In this document: in pieces, positions 10,494 through 21,864 of the stretch
Layout: the number at the start of each line of letters is the position of its first letter
Position numbering within the stretch: the stretch's first letter is position 1
DNA from: Cymbomonas tetramitiformis
Taxonomy: Eukaryota > Chlorophyta > Pyramimonadophyceae > Pyramimonadales > Pyramimonadaceae
Length of the DNA: 64,000 nucleotides
Reading direction: 5' to 3'
Assembly: GCA_001247695.2 (NCBI GenBank)
Contig: LGRX02024759.1
Coordinates: forward strand, 1 to 64,000
Notes under the pieces: model-generated
Told to the model about the DNA's origin: nothing
Seen by the model: the letters and a program-made list of their open reading frames with translations, nothing else
The model's database searches: none
Position numbers and translations under genes: made by a program

Positions 10494-12711
10494 CTATTTT
10501 TTGCTCCTCTTGCTCCCTTTCCCTGCAGGACTGTCTACTTTTCTCTTATTTTTGCCTTTTGCAGAAGGAGAAGGAGGCTCTTCCTCCTCGTCCTCCTCCT
10601 CCTCCTCATCCTCCTTCTCGGACGCATGTGCCGTCTCGGGCGCCTTTTCGTCCTCATCCTCCTCGGCATCCTCCTCGTCCTCCGCGGAGGTTCCCGCCGG
10701 TTTAGGCACTTTCAGCCCGTCGGGCTTCCCGGAGTGGTAGTACAACAACTCCTTTCCGTCGTCGTACCTTTGTGTTGCGTGCTCTCATGGCACGCAACAC
10801 AAGAGGCTCCCCGTAGCGAACCTCCCCTTGAGGAAGTCATCGAGGTGCCTCTTGAACTCTGCCTTCTCAGGCACTTTTTCCTCCACCTGTCCGAACAGGT
10901 AGAGTAGTGCTATTTTGACCCGGTTCTGGTGGACCGGGTCGTACAGAGTCCAATGGAACTCCGTGATCTGCAAGCACACGCGTAAGTTAGTTCGGAGTGT
11001 AAACATGGCCGAATGTGGCCATGTTTAAGCGGTTTCGTAGGAAAACATTGCAGGTAGGGCCATATTCGGGTCTTACCTTGATGCACAGCTGGTCCCTGGG
11101 GAGCCCCCCCGCCACCTGGTGCCCAAAGTGCCATGCCGGCTTCTTGGGCACCGTCTCCACCACCACCCCGCAGAGCAGGGGGGTGTGGACCTGCGGGGTG
11201 AGGTCGTCCTTGTACCAAGAGGTGGGAACATCGGGTGTCCCCGCCTCCCACCTCTTCTCCTCATCCTCCACCTCGTGGTCCTTGCTAGCCATGAGCAAGG
11301 CGTGGTCGCCGACCTTGAGGCGGCCGTGCTCAAGCACCTCCTGTTCGGCCGCCCGCTTTCGGGCTTCGGCCACCTTGAGCCCTTGGCGCTTGGGCGCCAT
11401 GGGCTCCTTGCCCTTGCCCGCCATGGCCTCCTTGCCCTTGGGCCCGGCCTTCTCCTTGCCCTTGGGCTCGGCCTTCTCCTTGCCCTTGGGCTCGGCCTTC
11501 CCCTTGCCCCTGGCCTCCTCCTCCTCCTCCTCCTCGCTCCTCCTCCTTGGCGTCGAAAAGATCCCGCAGGATTGCCTTCCGATCCTCTGCTGCCACGACC
11601 AACACTAAGTTAGTTTCAAAGTACTGGCAAGTTATATCTATGCAAACATGGCCATGTTTGCATAGGTAGTGTGTAAACATGGCCTTACTTGCATAGTACT
11701 TCTGTACTAAACGGTGCGAACAGGGCCTTACTTGCACATAAAAAACGAAAAACTTATCACAAAACTTATTTCAAGCAAAGAACGCACCTTCCGTTGGGAC
11801 GTCGCCCTTCAGGGTCAAACCCGCAGCCCCCACCCCGGCCTTGATCTCGGCCGTTGTGGGTTGGGCTTTCTTTTGGGAAAACACCTCCACGTTGGCGGTG
11901 GTGTATGCATGCCCGGGTATGTTGCATACCCAGACATGCACCTCCCCCGCCTTGAGGCGCCACCTCCCCCACTTGTGGCGGCGCCTCAAATTTTGCATCA
12001 AGGTGGACAACTTCATATGCTGGTTGTCCCCCTTTGAGCCCAACGTGGCGGTGAGGGGCATTAGTTCCGCCATTCGACGGTGGAACCTATCCCTAGCCAG
12101 GGTCTGTTTATCCAGACCCTGGAAGGTATTTACATGCCCCTTCACCACCATATCGTCTGTGAAATCAAACACAAACACCCCACACGTTAGCATCTGAACT
12201 TCCTGCGACAGGACAATATAAAACACAAGCAGGACACTATCCAAACATTGCCCTATTTACGCAGTGTACACCCCCTACCTACAACTGGCAGGTGGGCGAA
12301 CAGGGCTGTGTTCGTGCAATGTTCTAACACCCTAGCAAGTGTTTTTCAAGCAGGATTTCGGCTGGGTTACTCACGGAAGACGTCTCTCCTGTGTTTCGCC
12401 GCCTCCTTCCCCTCCTTTTCTTGCGCTTTCTGAAGATTTTTAACTGAATCCCCTGTGGACTTCACCTTGGCCATCGCAAGGGCGAAGCGGTCAAGCCCAC
12501 TCCCCTTCTTGCTTTCGGCCCCCGGATCCTCCTCCTCAACCTCCTTCTCCTCCTCCTCGTCCGTGTCCTCGGAGCCACCGCTCTCGGAGTCGGACGCATT
12601 TAAAAGCGCATACTTGCGCTTGTATTGCCGGTACTTTTCCTTGTCCGCGAGCTTGCCCATTTTCACGCGGGCATGTTTAAATTGGTCGTACGATAAAATA
12701 CCGCTCGGCAT
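10494..12711 (-). CDS. Four-exon acidic/Lys-rich protein, candidate second protein of the CACTA-like unit
   Basis: Exons are 12711-12375, 12156-11788, 11589-11077 and 10967-10494. All three introns are GT-AG and the joins keep phase. The protein begins MPSGILSYDQFKHARVKMG and has an acidic Ser/Glu tract in exon 1, a basic segment NLRRRHKWGRWRLK in exon 2, Lys-Gly-Lys repeats in exon 3 and a C-terminus reading KRKVDSPAGKGSKRSKK, a plausible nuclear signal. Two defects are visible: a frame change in the GAG run at about 11520-11535, and an in-frame TGA at 10787-10785. No domain is recognised. Its divergent position to the tnp2 gene, its nuclear look and the shared intron repeats suggest a DNA-binding accessory protein like TnpA. 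That role is inference. Confidence 0.55.
10770..10802. repeat. 13-bp hairpin with an in-frame stop in its loop
   Basis: TTGTGTTGCGTGC (10770-10782) and its exact complement (10790-10802) flank a 7-nt loop. On the minus strand the loop contains the TGA that interrupts the last exon of the 10494-12711 gene. The reading frame is the same on both sides. Confidence 0.8.
11639..11664. repeat. Perfect 26-bp palindrome in an intron
   Basis: The palindrome is centred on AACATGGCCATGTT and lies in the intron 11590-11787 of the minus-strand gene. It is the cleanest copy of a motif that recurs in most introns between 9.8 and 18.4 kb. Confidence 0.85.
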
Positions 12712-13708
12712 TTTTCAAATCACTTACGTTTCTAGGGAGGGAGGTGGTGCTTCGCAGGCAGCAGTAACGGTAGCCTTAAAACGGTATCGCTCGCTTTAAA
12801 CCGTTTTGACTTCCTGCAAGGTAAAGCACCACCTCCCTCCCTGTCCGTTACAGTACGCCGCCTGCGTTTCCGTGGATCGATGAGAAGGGGAAGGGAAGCG
12901 GGAATCGCGGTCACTCGAGGTCAACTCATTTCGTATTCGCATCGGACGCCCCAATTTGAAATTACTTTGGCACTTTCGATCGCCAGGCGTTGGATTCGTC
13001 GATCAGTCGGATTCGAATCGCGCCGCGCGCATGACCATGCCCCAGGGCAACGCAAGTTTCCGTCGTCTTCCTGTTTTGTTTTTGTTCTCGCAAGTTGAAG
13101 TTCCACATAATAAAGGCCTTTTTTCCAAAGGCCTTTACAACCTTTCAACAAACCGTTTTCACCATTGTAGTCTGCGCCCAAGCCCCCTTCTTTTGAGCTC
13201 AACTTTGTTTTTCATCAAAATGACCGATTTTTTTGGCACGCCCGCCTGCACCCTAAGGTATGGTATAGACATGGCCATGTTTGGGTCGTTTCCCCATTGG
13301 GTTTTGCATTTGGGGCATTTATTTGGGCTATGTGCGCCGCGGAAGATGTCTACCTTGTGTTCGCGTGAATGCTGTTCGAACCGGGCCATACCAGGGCATT
13401 TCTACTCAGGTACAAGGTAAACATCTTCCGCGGCGCAACACAACGTGGTTTGCCTTGTTTTACTGCCAACATTGCCCAAAAATGGCCAAGTTTGCCACGT
13501 GTTTTTGAACATTGATCAAACATGGTCCGTTTTATGTACGTCTTGGCCCAATGCTGGCAGTAAAACAAGGTAAAACATGTGCTACCAAGGCCGTGTTTCA
13601 CCATCTCGGCTGTTGAAACTGCTTAGATAGGGCCATGTTTACACCATACTTATGATGGTACAGCAGGTTACGTACGTGGGCAAAAGCGGTTTGCAGGCAC
13701 AATAGGCG
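12712..13708. promoter_or_regulatory. Divergent intergenic region with nested inverted repeats
   Basis: About 1 kb separates the two divergent genes and must hold both promoters, though I identified no core elements. An 18-bp perfect inverted repeat (GGGAGGGAGGTGGTGCTT and complement) lies at 12735-12752 and 12824-12841, with an inner AAAACGGT/ACCGTTTT pair. Two further nested inverted repeats lie at about 13330-13440 (arms with CCGCGGAAGATGT) and 13452-13577 (arms with CCTTGTTTTACTGCCA). CATGGCCATG occurs at about 13270. Confidence 0.6.
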
Positions 13709-16700
13709 ATGACATCCCGCGCACAGAGATTGGCGCAAGGTGGGATTCCGGAGGAGAGACGGAGGGTCCATCCCGCGAAAAGAGCCACTGTTGCATATCG
13801 CTTGCCAAATTCTCCGGGTGAGGGCGATGGGTTGACGACGCCGCCGCGTGCGGACGATGCCTTCAAGAGGCAACGTGTCCTCGAATGGGATGCCAATCCC
13901 ACGAATGGGTTTATAGATTTAGTTGAGGAACTCTTTTGGGATGGAATCATTCTGACGGAAGAATACGACAATCATCCGGCACGCGCCACCTTCACTGACA
14001 TTGAACGCGACGGCATGACCGGGTAGGGCCCTACCTGCCTTGCTCTCGGGACGAACCCGGGGCGAGCATTGCCCTACCTGCAATGGGAAGGGGCCAAGTA
14101 TGGCCGTGTTTTGACGTGTTCGCTGTAGGTCGAACCGAAAAGCACGGAAATTCCTGCCACATGCGACCTTGTGCGCCGGAGGCCCTGGCCAAATTTTTGC
14201 TTTCCCTACCTCGCCTGTGTGATGTTAAACTTTCATTGTGGTTCGTCCACTAAGGGGTGCTGCGGCACGATTGCGGTACGGGTAGGGCCCTACCTGCCTT
14301 GCTCTCGGGACGAACCCGGGGCGAGCCTTGCCCTACCTGCAATGGGAAGGGGTCAAGTATGGCCATGTTTGGCCGTGTTCGCTGTAGGCCGGACCGAAAA
14401 GCACGGAAATTCCTGCTACATACGACCTTGTGCGCCGGAGGCCCTGGCCAAATTTTTGCTTTCCCTACCTCGCCTGTGTGATGTTAAACTTTCATTGTGG
14501 TTCATCGACTAAGGGGTGCTGCGGCACGATTACGGTACGGGTAGGGCCCTACCTGCCTTGCTCTCGGGACGAACCCGGGGCGAGCATTGCCCTACCTGCG
14601 ATGGGAAGGGGTCAGGTATGGCCATGTTTGGCCGTGTTCGCGGTAGGTCGGACCCCCATGCCGAAGACATTGCAGCCACAGCTATTACTTCGCCCCCATG
14701 TACCCATACACCCAACTCCGAAGCCAACTCCGACCGCCGCGACATCGACTCAGACGACTCCATGCTGCCAGGTCAGCGTTCAAACAAGGACTCGGACGAC
14801 TCCTCGTTGCCAGGCTTGCTTTCAAGCACTGCCTCCGACAACTCCTCCTTGCCAAGCCAGCGCTCAGACAAGGACTCGGACGACTCATCGTTGCCAGACC
14901 TGCATTCAGGCAGTGACTCGGACGATTCCTCGTTGGCAAGCCAACTTTCGGATCCAAGGTGACATTCCGTAAGCTTGATTGCGTGCTGCATTATGCAAGG
15001 ACATGTTTATACATAAACAAGGGTAAGTAGGGCCCTATCTATCATGTGTCTATACTCAAGTACTGATCAAGCATGGCCATGTTTATACATTAACAAGGGT
15101 AAATAGGGCCCTACCTATCATGTATCTATGCTCAAGTCCTGATCAGACATGTCCATTGCTGAAACGATGTGGGCATGGCCCTACTCACACATTTCTGATT
15201 CTTTTGCAACAGGCAACGCAATGTCACCATCCATTCCTTCATGCCCCATTCAGGCGAAGAGAAGAAAACGGTGTGCACGCCGCAAGAGTTTTTCGACATG
15301 GTGGCAAATGCGAAGGGCCACCGTTCGAGAATATGGGAGTGCATCGCCGATACACTCTACCTAGAGGACCATCCGGCGAACATCGAGTATGCCGGCCACC
15401 GTTGGGCATTGGAACCTCCCGTCCACCGAAATCTTGCCATGATCAAAGACGCGATTTTGAAAGTGGTGAGGGACGACGACATTTGTATGGCTCCGCCGGA
15501 CGAGTTGAATTTGACCAAGTCCGAGCAACCCACTTTGGATGACCACGACTCCATCAAGAGCAAGGATGTCACGAGTTCCGACGACGCCAGCCCCGATGCC
15601 GATGCCCCCCCCTCCCCACACCCGATGATGCTCTTGGCCTCCGATGCCGACTCTCCGATCTCCGAGGCCGTGGCCCAAGACGATTCCCGTGCCGATGCCA
15701 CCACCTCCGCACACCCGATGATGCTCTTGGCCTCCGATGCCGACTCTCCGATCTCCGAGGCCGTGGCCCAAGACGATTCCCGTGCCCATGACGCAGACAC
15801 CAAACCCATCGTCCGCGAGGTAGCCGACGAGGCCATAATGTGTACTCCGCTAAACCCGGCGTTCCCACACCCTATAGCCAGGTATGGTTTCAAACCCGGT
15901 GTAAACATGGCGCTGTTTGTATAGGTTCTTTGGAATACACAAGGTAAGCATGGCCATGTTCGTACGCGGTTTCGTGCAGACGCCGCCGCGGAGGTGTGGA
16001 GAACGGTCCACGCGCAAGGGACGCGCAAAAGAAGCCATGTGGTTGCAATCGTTGCGTGGAGAACAACATCACCAAGGAAGTGTCAACGAGAACCATCTAC
16101 ACACACAAAAGGCTTTACGGTTGGTATGTACCTCCACAACCGGATCCGGATGCCGTGCTTCCTCTTAGGCCACCTACCCCACATGATTCTACCGAACCTA
16201 CTTTGGAGACGGATAAAGAGATGGATGAATTCGGAGAGAAGGATTGGGGAGGGGGGTCTATAGGAGATGCCGATGGTCGCGGCATATCCCCGATCCCTCC
16301 AAGTTCCCTTTTCCCGTCTGAGCCAGCAGGTGAGAACCTATTGAACATGGCCATACCTGCCTTGTATAGCTTCAGGTAATTGGTGAACATGGCCATGTTT
16401 GCCTAATACCTGCCCAACGTGCTCGTTGCAGTCGCCTCCCCAACTCGGCAAGAACGTGACGACACCGCCTGTTTTCACGTGAGCGTGACCTCCACACGCA
16501 CGAACGAGGAGCTCCTCAAAATCGAGTATGAGTGGGAGAAGATGATGTATTTCCTCAACCACATCGAAGGCATTGACTTCGACGAGTACGAAGGGTGGAT
16601 GAAACCCGGCAATTTCGACGATATGTATCCGGAGGATGACGTGCACATTTCTCTTCATTGCGGCAACCAGTCATGGGATGTGGCATTTCCTATCGTGGAG

Positions 16701-18577
16701 TGCCTTGTGGGAGTGCGATCGCACCCAATGTTCATCCCCCATCGAGATGATGGCATGAGTGGTACCGCACACGAGGCGAATGACGAGGAGATGGATGTAA
16801 TCAACGAGATACTAAAGAGCTTGGAGGAGATGGTAAAGGTGCGACCTGAAAATAACACAACAACCGCGGTGTCGCTTGCTGCTGCTGCACTTTGAGTTAA
16901 TGTGGTTTCAGGTGAGGTTTAAGGTGAGGATATGTACTGGCTAATAAGGTACTGGACAGGCATGGCCATGTCTTGCCATTTCTTAATGTAAACAAGGCGA
17001 ACATTGCCATGTTTGCACAGTTACGTGGCAATGTCCGTCCCATTTCTCATTGTGGTGTCAGTTTTGCAGGATGCTTCTGGTAAGGAAAACCATGCCTTCA
17101 TGCTCATGCTTGATCTCTTGGAATGGAACTTGGAGCATGGCCTTAGTCAAGGATCCTTTAACGACTTGTTGGAGATACTTCGTCTAAATTTGCCGAAGAT
17201 GTTCCCGGAGGGCACTCTACCGAAGAACTACCAAGAGGCCATAGGACATCTATCCATGTATGGCTTGCCTTCTAAGTCGGTGGACATCTGTGTAAATGAA
17301 TGTTGCAGATTCGATGGAGAGCACGCAATGTGCCGGACATGCTCGACGTGTGGCGCCGATAGATGGGCCCCGGAGATGCTCGAGAAGCCGTTGGCGAGCC
17401 GGAGAGGAAAGTCCACGTTTCATTATTGGAACCTCCCGGATCTTCTCAAAAGGAATTTTGCGCACCCGGAGCTTTTGCCTATTCTAAAAATATTACGGTG
17501 GGTATACCCACCGTAACGCCAAACTTTGCAAGCTCGTACCGACCGCACAAGTAGGTTGCGGGGGTTAAACATATGAATTTTCTGTGACCCAAGAGGTTGA
17601 TTAAAGGACGGAAAACTTAATTTACACGACTCCGATAAGTTTTGGGCACATTACACAACCTTGAAGTTGGGGAAATAACGGTGGGTAGAAAACTTCGCTT
17701 ACGGTGGGTATAGCCATTCAACTCTATTTGCAGACTTCTGCAGCTTGGTATAACATCAATATACTTATTTTTTCGATATGTACTTTGATTTTGGTATATA
17801 ACCGACGTACCTTTTGGTACAATATGTGCTGCCACCTCGCAGACCTCCGACACTTGCACATTCAAATTCAGGTACTATGCACACCAAATATACTATATAC
17901 ACAGTGCATTCCGATGATATTAGGGTTTGGGTATTTGGGTTCGTTTGGCCCGTTATCAAGTCATTTCTGGCGCATGTGGAGGCTCCATAGAGATTCGCGG
18001 GAGTGTCTAGAACAAGTTGGTCACTGGTGACATGCCGTGATTCGCAGCCAATCATCGGTAATTATTGATACCCTTCGGGTGGGTATACCCACCGTAAGCA
18101 CCTCTTACGGTGGGTATACCCACCCTTCGTAGAATAGGCACTTTGCGTGGACATGCAAGCGCACGCCCGCCATATTCCATGCGACTTGTCCAAGGAGGCG
18201 ATGGGAACTATGTGGGGTAAGTGAAATTTTCCAGTTCCCAATTGTGAAAGGAATGCCCTTTGAAAGCCTACTGAACATGGCCATATTTGGGCCCTATCCC
18301 TCTGGAAACCTACTGGACATGGCCGTATCCGGGCCCTGTCCTTCTAGAAACCTACTGAACATGGCCATACTTACCTGTTTATCGCAGACAGTCCAGCATG
18401 GAGGCAACGGCGGGAAAGGTACCCCAAGTTCTTCAGCGATCCCCGCAACGTGGTGATCTTAGGATGTGCGGATGGCGCCACGGTGTGGAAGGACCTGCGC
18501 GGAGTTTTCCCGGTGACGTTTCAATACCTCAATATGCACTCCACCATCCGCGGCAAGTTCGTGAACATAGAGGTGTT
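13709..18577 (+). CDS. tnp2-like CACTA transposase, seven exons, interrupted by a transposon
   Basis: Exons are 13709-14022, 14647-14958, 15213-15881, 15980-16329, 16432-16838, 17070-17475 plus 18145-18216, and 18388 to about 18577. Every join is GT-AG and keeps phase. Exon 2 is Ser/Asp-rich with DSDDSSLP repeats; exon 3 has a duplicated block of about 28 residues. Exon 4 has PCGCNRC followed by THKRLYGWYV, the transposase-associated Cys motif. Exon 6 has ICVNECCRF and CRTCSTCGADRW; exon 7 has DSPAWRQRRERYPKFFSDPRNVV, typed here only as its start DSPAWR and end DPRNVV being the diagnostic parts, then CADGATVW. These are tnp2 family landmarks in the right order. The gene is truncated after about 18577, where AT-rich DNA begins, so the C-terminal catalytic part is missing. 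A 665-bp element splits exon 6. Confidence 0.8.
14021..14650 (+). repeat. 259-bp tandem repeat forming intron 1 of the tnp2 gene
   Basis: Two full units (14021-14279 and 14280-14538) and a partial (14539 to about 14650) are nearly identical. Each begins GGGTAGGGCCCTACC and contains a G|GTAGGG donor-like string and a GTAG|GTC acceptor-like string. The intron 14023-14646 uses the first donor and the last acceptor. The duplication therefore multiplied potential splice sites within one intron. Confidence 0.8.
14990..15146 (+). repeat. Two degenerate copies of the 76-bp minisatellite in intron 2
   Basis: Within intron 14959-15212, blocks reading ACATAAACAAGGGTAAGTAG and CCTATCATGTATCTATGCTC match the array at 10052-10446. 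This ties the two divergent genes to one element. Confidence 0.7.
17476..18140. mobile_element. 665-bp non-autonomous TIR transposon in tnp2 exon 6, TSD CTTT
   Basis: The termini are 11-bp inverted repeats, TGCCTATTCTA and TAGAATAGGCA. The flanks are a 4-bp duplication, CTTT, at 17472-17475 and 18141-18144. Removing the element and one CTTT restores an uninterrupted frame reading AHPELCVDMQAHARHIPCD across the site, which confirms the boundaries. Inside are three copies of the palindrome GGTGGGTATACCCACC (near 17497, 18076 and 18107) and no transposase. I cannot assign the superfamily. Confidence 0.9.
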
Positions 18578-18850
18578 AACACACTATTCGATGAAAATGA
18601 CATTATCATATGTCATTTTTGGATTTATATATATTTCATAAAAATCAGGGTTGAGTGATATTTATGCGCGAAATAGGGATACATAAAGGCAACAAGGTAG
18701 AAAAGTGCAGTATGCGTACAATGAAAACACCGAAATATGCATACATGTATCATTCTTTATTCAAATGTTTACGAGCAGAGTACTTTTCACCCTATACCGT
18801 CGAGGCATGACTGATACTATCAGTCAGGGCGGTCGACAAATCCTACTATT

Positions 18851-20005
18851 TTATTCAGCATTCTCTTCGGCCTCTTCTACTTCTGATTCGTTCTCCGACG
18901 ACTCAACAGCGGCTGCTTCCTTCCCCTTCGCCGTCGGTTCGCTCTTCGTTTTGGGCTTCAACTCGGCATCCTGGTCGGGCTCGGCGTGGAAATTGATCAG
19001 CCGTTGCTGCGCAGAGCTGACCATGTACTGGTCGTGGTCGAAGCCGATCGCGTTCATACCACACCTCATGGCGGCCATGGACGTCGAGCCGACGCCGCAG
19101 CAAGCGTCGAGAATCCAGTTGAGTGGATGGCCGTTCTCATCCGTCTTGCCCGGATTGTCACCGAGCATGTGGCACTGGATCAGCTCCATCAACAGTGCTA
19201 GGGGTTTCTGATGGTTATTCACGACTTTGCCGTCGCGTTTGAACATCTGGTGCACAACTGGGAAGCCGCGCAAAAGTGACGCGCGGCTGTAACGTTCACC
19301 TTCCCCCAGATCAAAGTTGAACATCCACTACGGCTTTTTAGAAGACTCCCCCTGGGCATCGCTCTTTACATGGTACCCCAGGACGCCACATTCAACGTCA
19401 TTGTAGCGTACGGACTTGTTGGGGTTCATGTGCACGTTCTGCTTGTGCCAGAAGAACCGCTCCGCGCGGCCGGAGCAGTAATTGTCAATCACCTCCAGGA
19501 AATCGTTTTGTTGGACGAAACCGCAAAAGATAGCGACTGTCCATGCCGGGGCGGTGGTCTTGGCGTTGAAAGACTCCAGGAACGGTTGCACCTCCTCCTT
19601 GGTCATCGCGTCGGGAGTCTTCTCCTTGTCAAGGGCGTAATTGCAGTCGATGATCGTCCCCGTGAAGGGCAGTCTCGGGACGTCCTTCATATCGTTCATG
19701 CTGCCCTTGATGATCTTCCAACGAGGGAACATCGGCACGTCCTGCTGATGTGTGGGCTCGTCGTCCTCCAGGCCTGCCTCTCCTGGAACCTTAGCCTCCG
19801 GCCCGTCGGTCCGCGCCTCCCGATAGAGTTTGATGTCGACTTTCACCTCGATCTGTTGCAAGCCTTGGATGTGAGCCGCGCTTGGCGCCTGCGCTTCTTT
19901 GAGATTTGCCCCCGCGTTCTCGACGTAATTGAAGATCGCTAGCGGAACTTCCCCAGACCCCCCCCGGCGCGCTCCCCCCTGAGTTGAAGGTAAGCAGCCG
20001 ATCAA
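18851..20005 (-). pseudogene. DNA methyltransferase-like protein (N6/N4 type), broken by one TAG
   Basis: One frame runs from about 20005 to 18851, split only by TAG at 19330-19328. The N-terminal half holds the motif-IV region, TGTIIDCNYALDKE, where the family usually has D/N-P-P-Y/F, then WTVAIFCGFVQQNDF and FFWHKQNVHMNPN. The C-terminal half holds HQKPLALLMELI and LDACCGVGSTSMAA, the motif-I SAM-binding loop, then GFDHDQ. The order IV then I is that of beta-class amino-methyltransferases. The DCNY change and the stop both argue against normal activity. The tail is acidic and Lys-rich. It starts 24 bp after the upstream gene ends on the same strand. No companion restriction enzyme was seen. 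Confidence 0.6.
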
Positions 20006-20029
20006 CGACTCGATTTTCTCTTGAGAGCT

Positions 20030-21672
20030 TCAGTAGGGGGTGAACTCGTCCTTGAAGTCGTCCCAGGTTTGCAATCCCGCCGCGGACACCAAGTGCTTCT
20101 GCACCATGCGTTCCTTCTTGAACTGGCTTATCATCAGGCCCCCCGCTTTTACTGACAACTCCTTGTTAATAATCAGGCGCAGATACGTGTCCACCTTGTC
20201 GAACTCCGCCTCCCCCGCCAAGCCGCCCAACTTAATCCAGAACGTCATACCCATGGATTTGGCATTGTGGAGAAACTGAGCTTCTTCCACCAAAATGCCT
20301 GCCCCTCTAGACGAGCCCGCTCCGTGGTCCCCGCCTCCTCGTTGCACCTCGTCTTCCATCTGTAAGTAAAAAAACATTTTTAGCATATCTTAAAATATAG
20401 AAAAGGATGCTTTGGGAGGGAGAACACTGTTTGAAGCAGAAGTAAAAAGTAATTTACCTGTCGGTTGGAGGTGCCCTTTTTGCCAGTTTTCTTGGCGGGT
20501 CCCTTAGCGGGCGAAGATGAGACCTTGCGCTTTTTGGTCTTCGAAGCCAAAGGGTTTTTCATGCCCTTCAGGTCAAACCTTCTGTAAGCCTCCATGATGC
20601 TAACGCAGAGGTCCCACGTCTGCGGCCGGAAATTGGCAATTGTCCAGTGCATGAAGTAGTGGTTGATTTGCGTGGCGCCGAACACAGAATGCTTGGACAT
20701 CGCTACTTGCTTCACATGCGTCTCCATCGACTGGTTCAAGTGAGACACGGGGTACCAATCTGTGACCCAATCGAGGTGAGCGTTGATGTCATCGTCCAGC
20801 ACCTTCACCGTCACCTCTACCTGAGGGAGGGTCTCAGGGTCTCTCTCGTGCTCAGACGTCTCGTCCACATTCTCGATGTACTGGAATCCCTTGGGATATT
20901 TCTCGGGATCCGGGACTGAAAATCCATGCTCTGATTCGAACTCCGCCATTTTTTCCACCAGCCCTCCGACCTCGTAATACCCAGGTTGACAAGGGGTACC
21001 CCGTTCGGTGTCCTCGGGGACGCTGGCGATGAACTCGGAGATCAACGCTTCTCGGTAAACCTTGTACACGACCCCATGCTTTTCGAAAAGGGTCGAACGG
21101 AGCCCTTGCATGGACTGAGTGTTGTCTTTGCCGTTCTGCTTCTGGTCGATCATGTTCTGCATCTCGCCTAAGAACCGAATCATGTCAGGCGTGAGACCGA
21201 TGTAGATCTTGCTCTCGAAGTACGCGAAGGCTATCTCCAACGGGATTTCCTCGTGACACTCGTCGGTGGCTTGATAACAGTGCTGGTGCCCAAAAACCTT
21301 GCCTCTGTATCCTCCCCTCAGAGCTTTTTTCAGGGAGAATTCGGCACGGGTTTTGACATCGTCGATCGCAACAAGACCCGCATTGAAAGGGGCCCACGGG
21401 TTCTCCTTCCTGCTGGACTTGATCTCGTTCACCCAGCCCCTCTCTTGATCCCGGCAGGCCTCGTACCCCGTCGCGTGGTACAGGCATTTGATGGGGAGAC
21501 GAAACACACTCCCTTGCTCCGCCGCCTCGTCGAAATCCATCGGATTCGGCCACCGGTGCTCCATCTCGATTTGCATGCACAGCTCTGCTTTCTCCTCATA
21601 TTCCATCTTTGCTGCATGCTCCACTTTCAGCTTAGCGTGCCACCCACATGCAGCCACCTCGGCCGCCTTCCT
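20030..21672 (-). pseudogene. Gene of unknown function (X), 5' part replaced by LTR element A
   Basis: Exon 21672-20458 and exon 20359-20030 are joined by a 98-bp GT-AG intron in phase 0. The encoded protein is helical and charged, with WHAKLKVEHAAKMEYEEKAE near its start and a basic tail KTKKRKVSSSPAKGPAKK before the intron. No family is recognised. At 21672 the coding sequence stops and the LTR of element A begins. The missing 5' part survives at 24852-25830, so the original gene was cut by the insertion. The methyltransferase frame follows 24 bp downstream on the same strand. Confidence 0.6.
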
Positions 21673-21864
21673 TGCTGGATTCAGTGCACCGTAGGTCATA
21701 CCGTGCATGACTCCGTTCGACTGTACCAGTACTCGTACAGTACTTGGTGACAGATACCTAGGTCATAGATGCATTATATATTCGTTTCCCTTTATAATCA
21801 GTACACACTTGTATGAGAACCTTTCAGTGACCACCCGATATAATACGGTATATTATATCTCACA
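21673..21864 (+). repeat. 5' LTR of element A
   Basis: Begins TGCTGGATTCAGTGCACCG and ends CTCACA, with TG...CA termini. The first bases match the LTR of element C. The next bases, GGTTATGGG, are the candidate primer-binding site. Confidence 0.7.

Noticed and set aside
10501..10740. Poly-Ser plus-strand ORF
   Set aside because: It is the reverse of the acidic Glu/Asp tract in the minus-strand gene.
18844..19211. Plus-strand ORF over the methyltransferase C-terminus
   Set aside because: The minus strand has clear methyltransferase motifs; the plus ORF is a shadow rich in Ser.
5695..19330. TAG used as a sense codon
   Set aside because: Two otherwise open frames contain one TAG each, but the intact GH28 gene appears to end at TAG and other stops are normal. 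Nonsense mutations are simpler.
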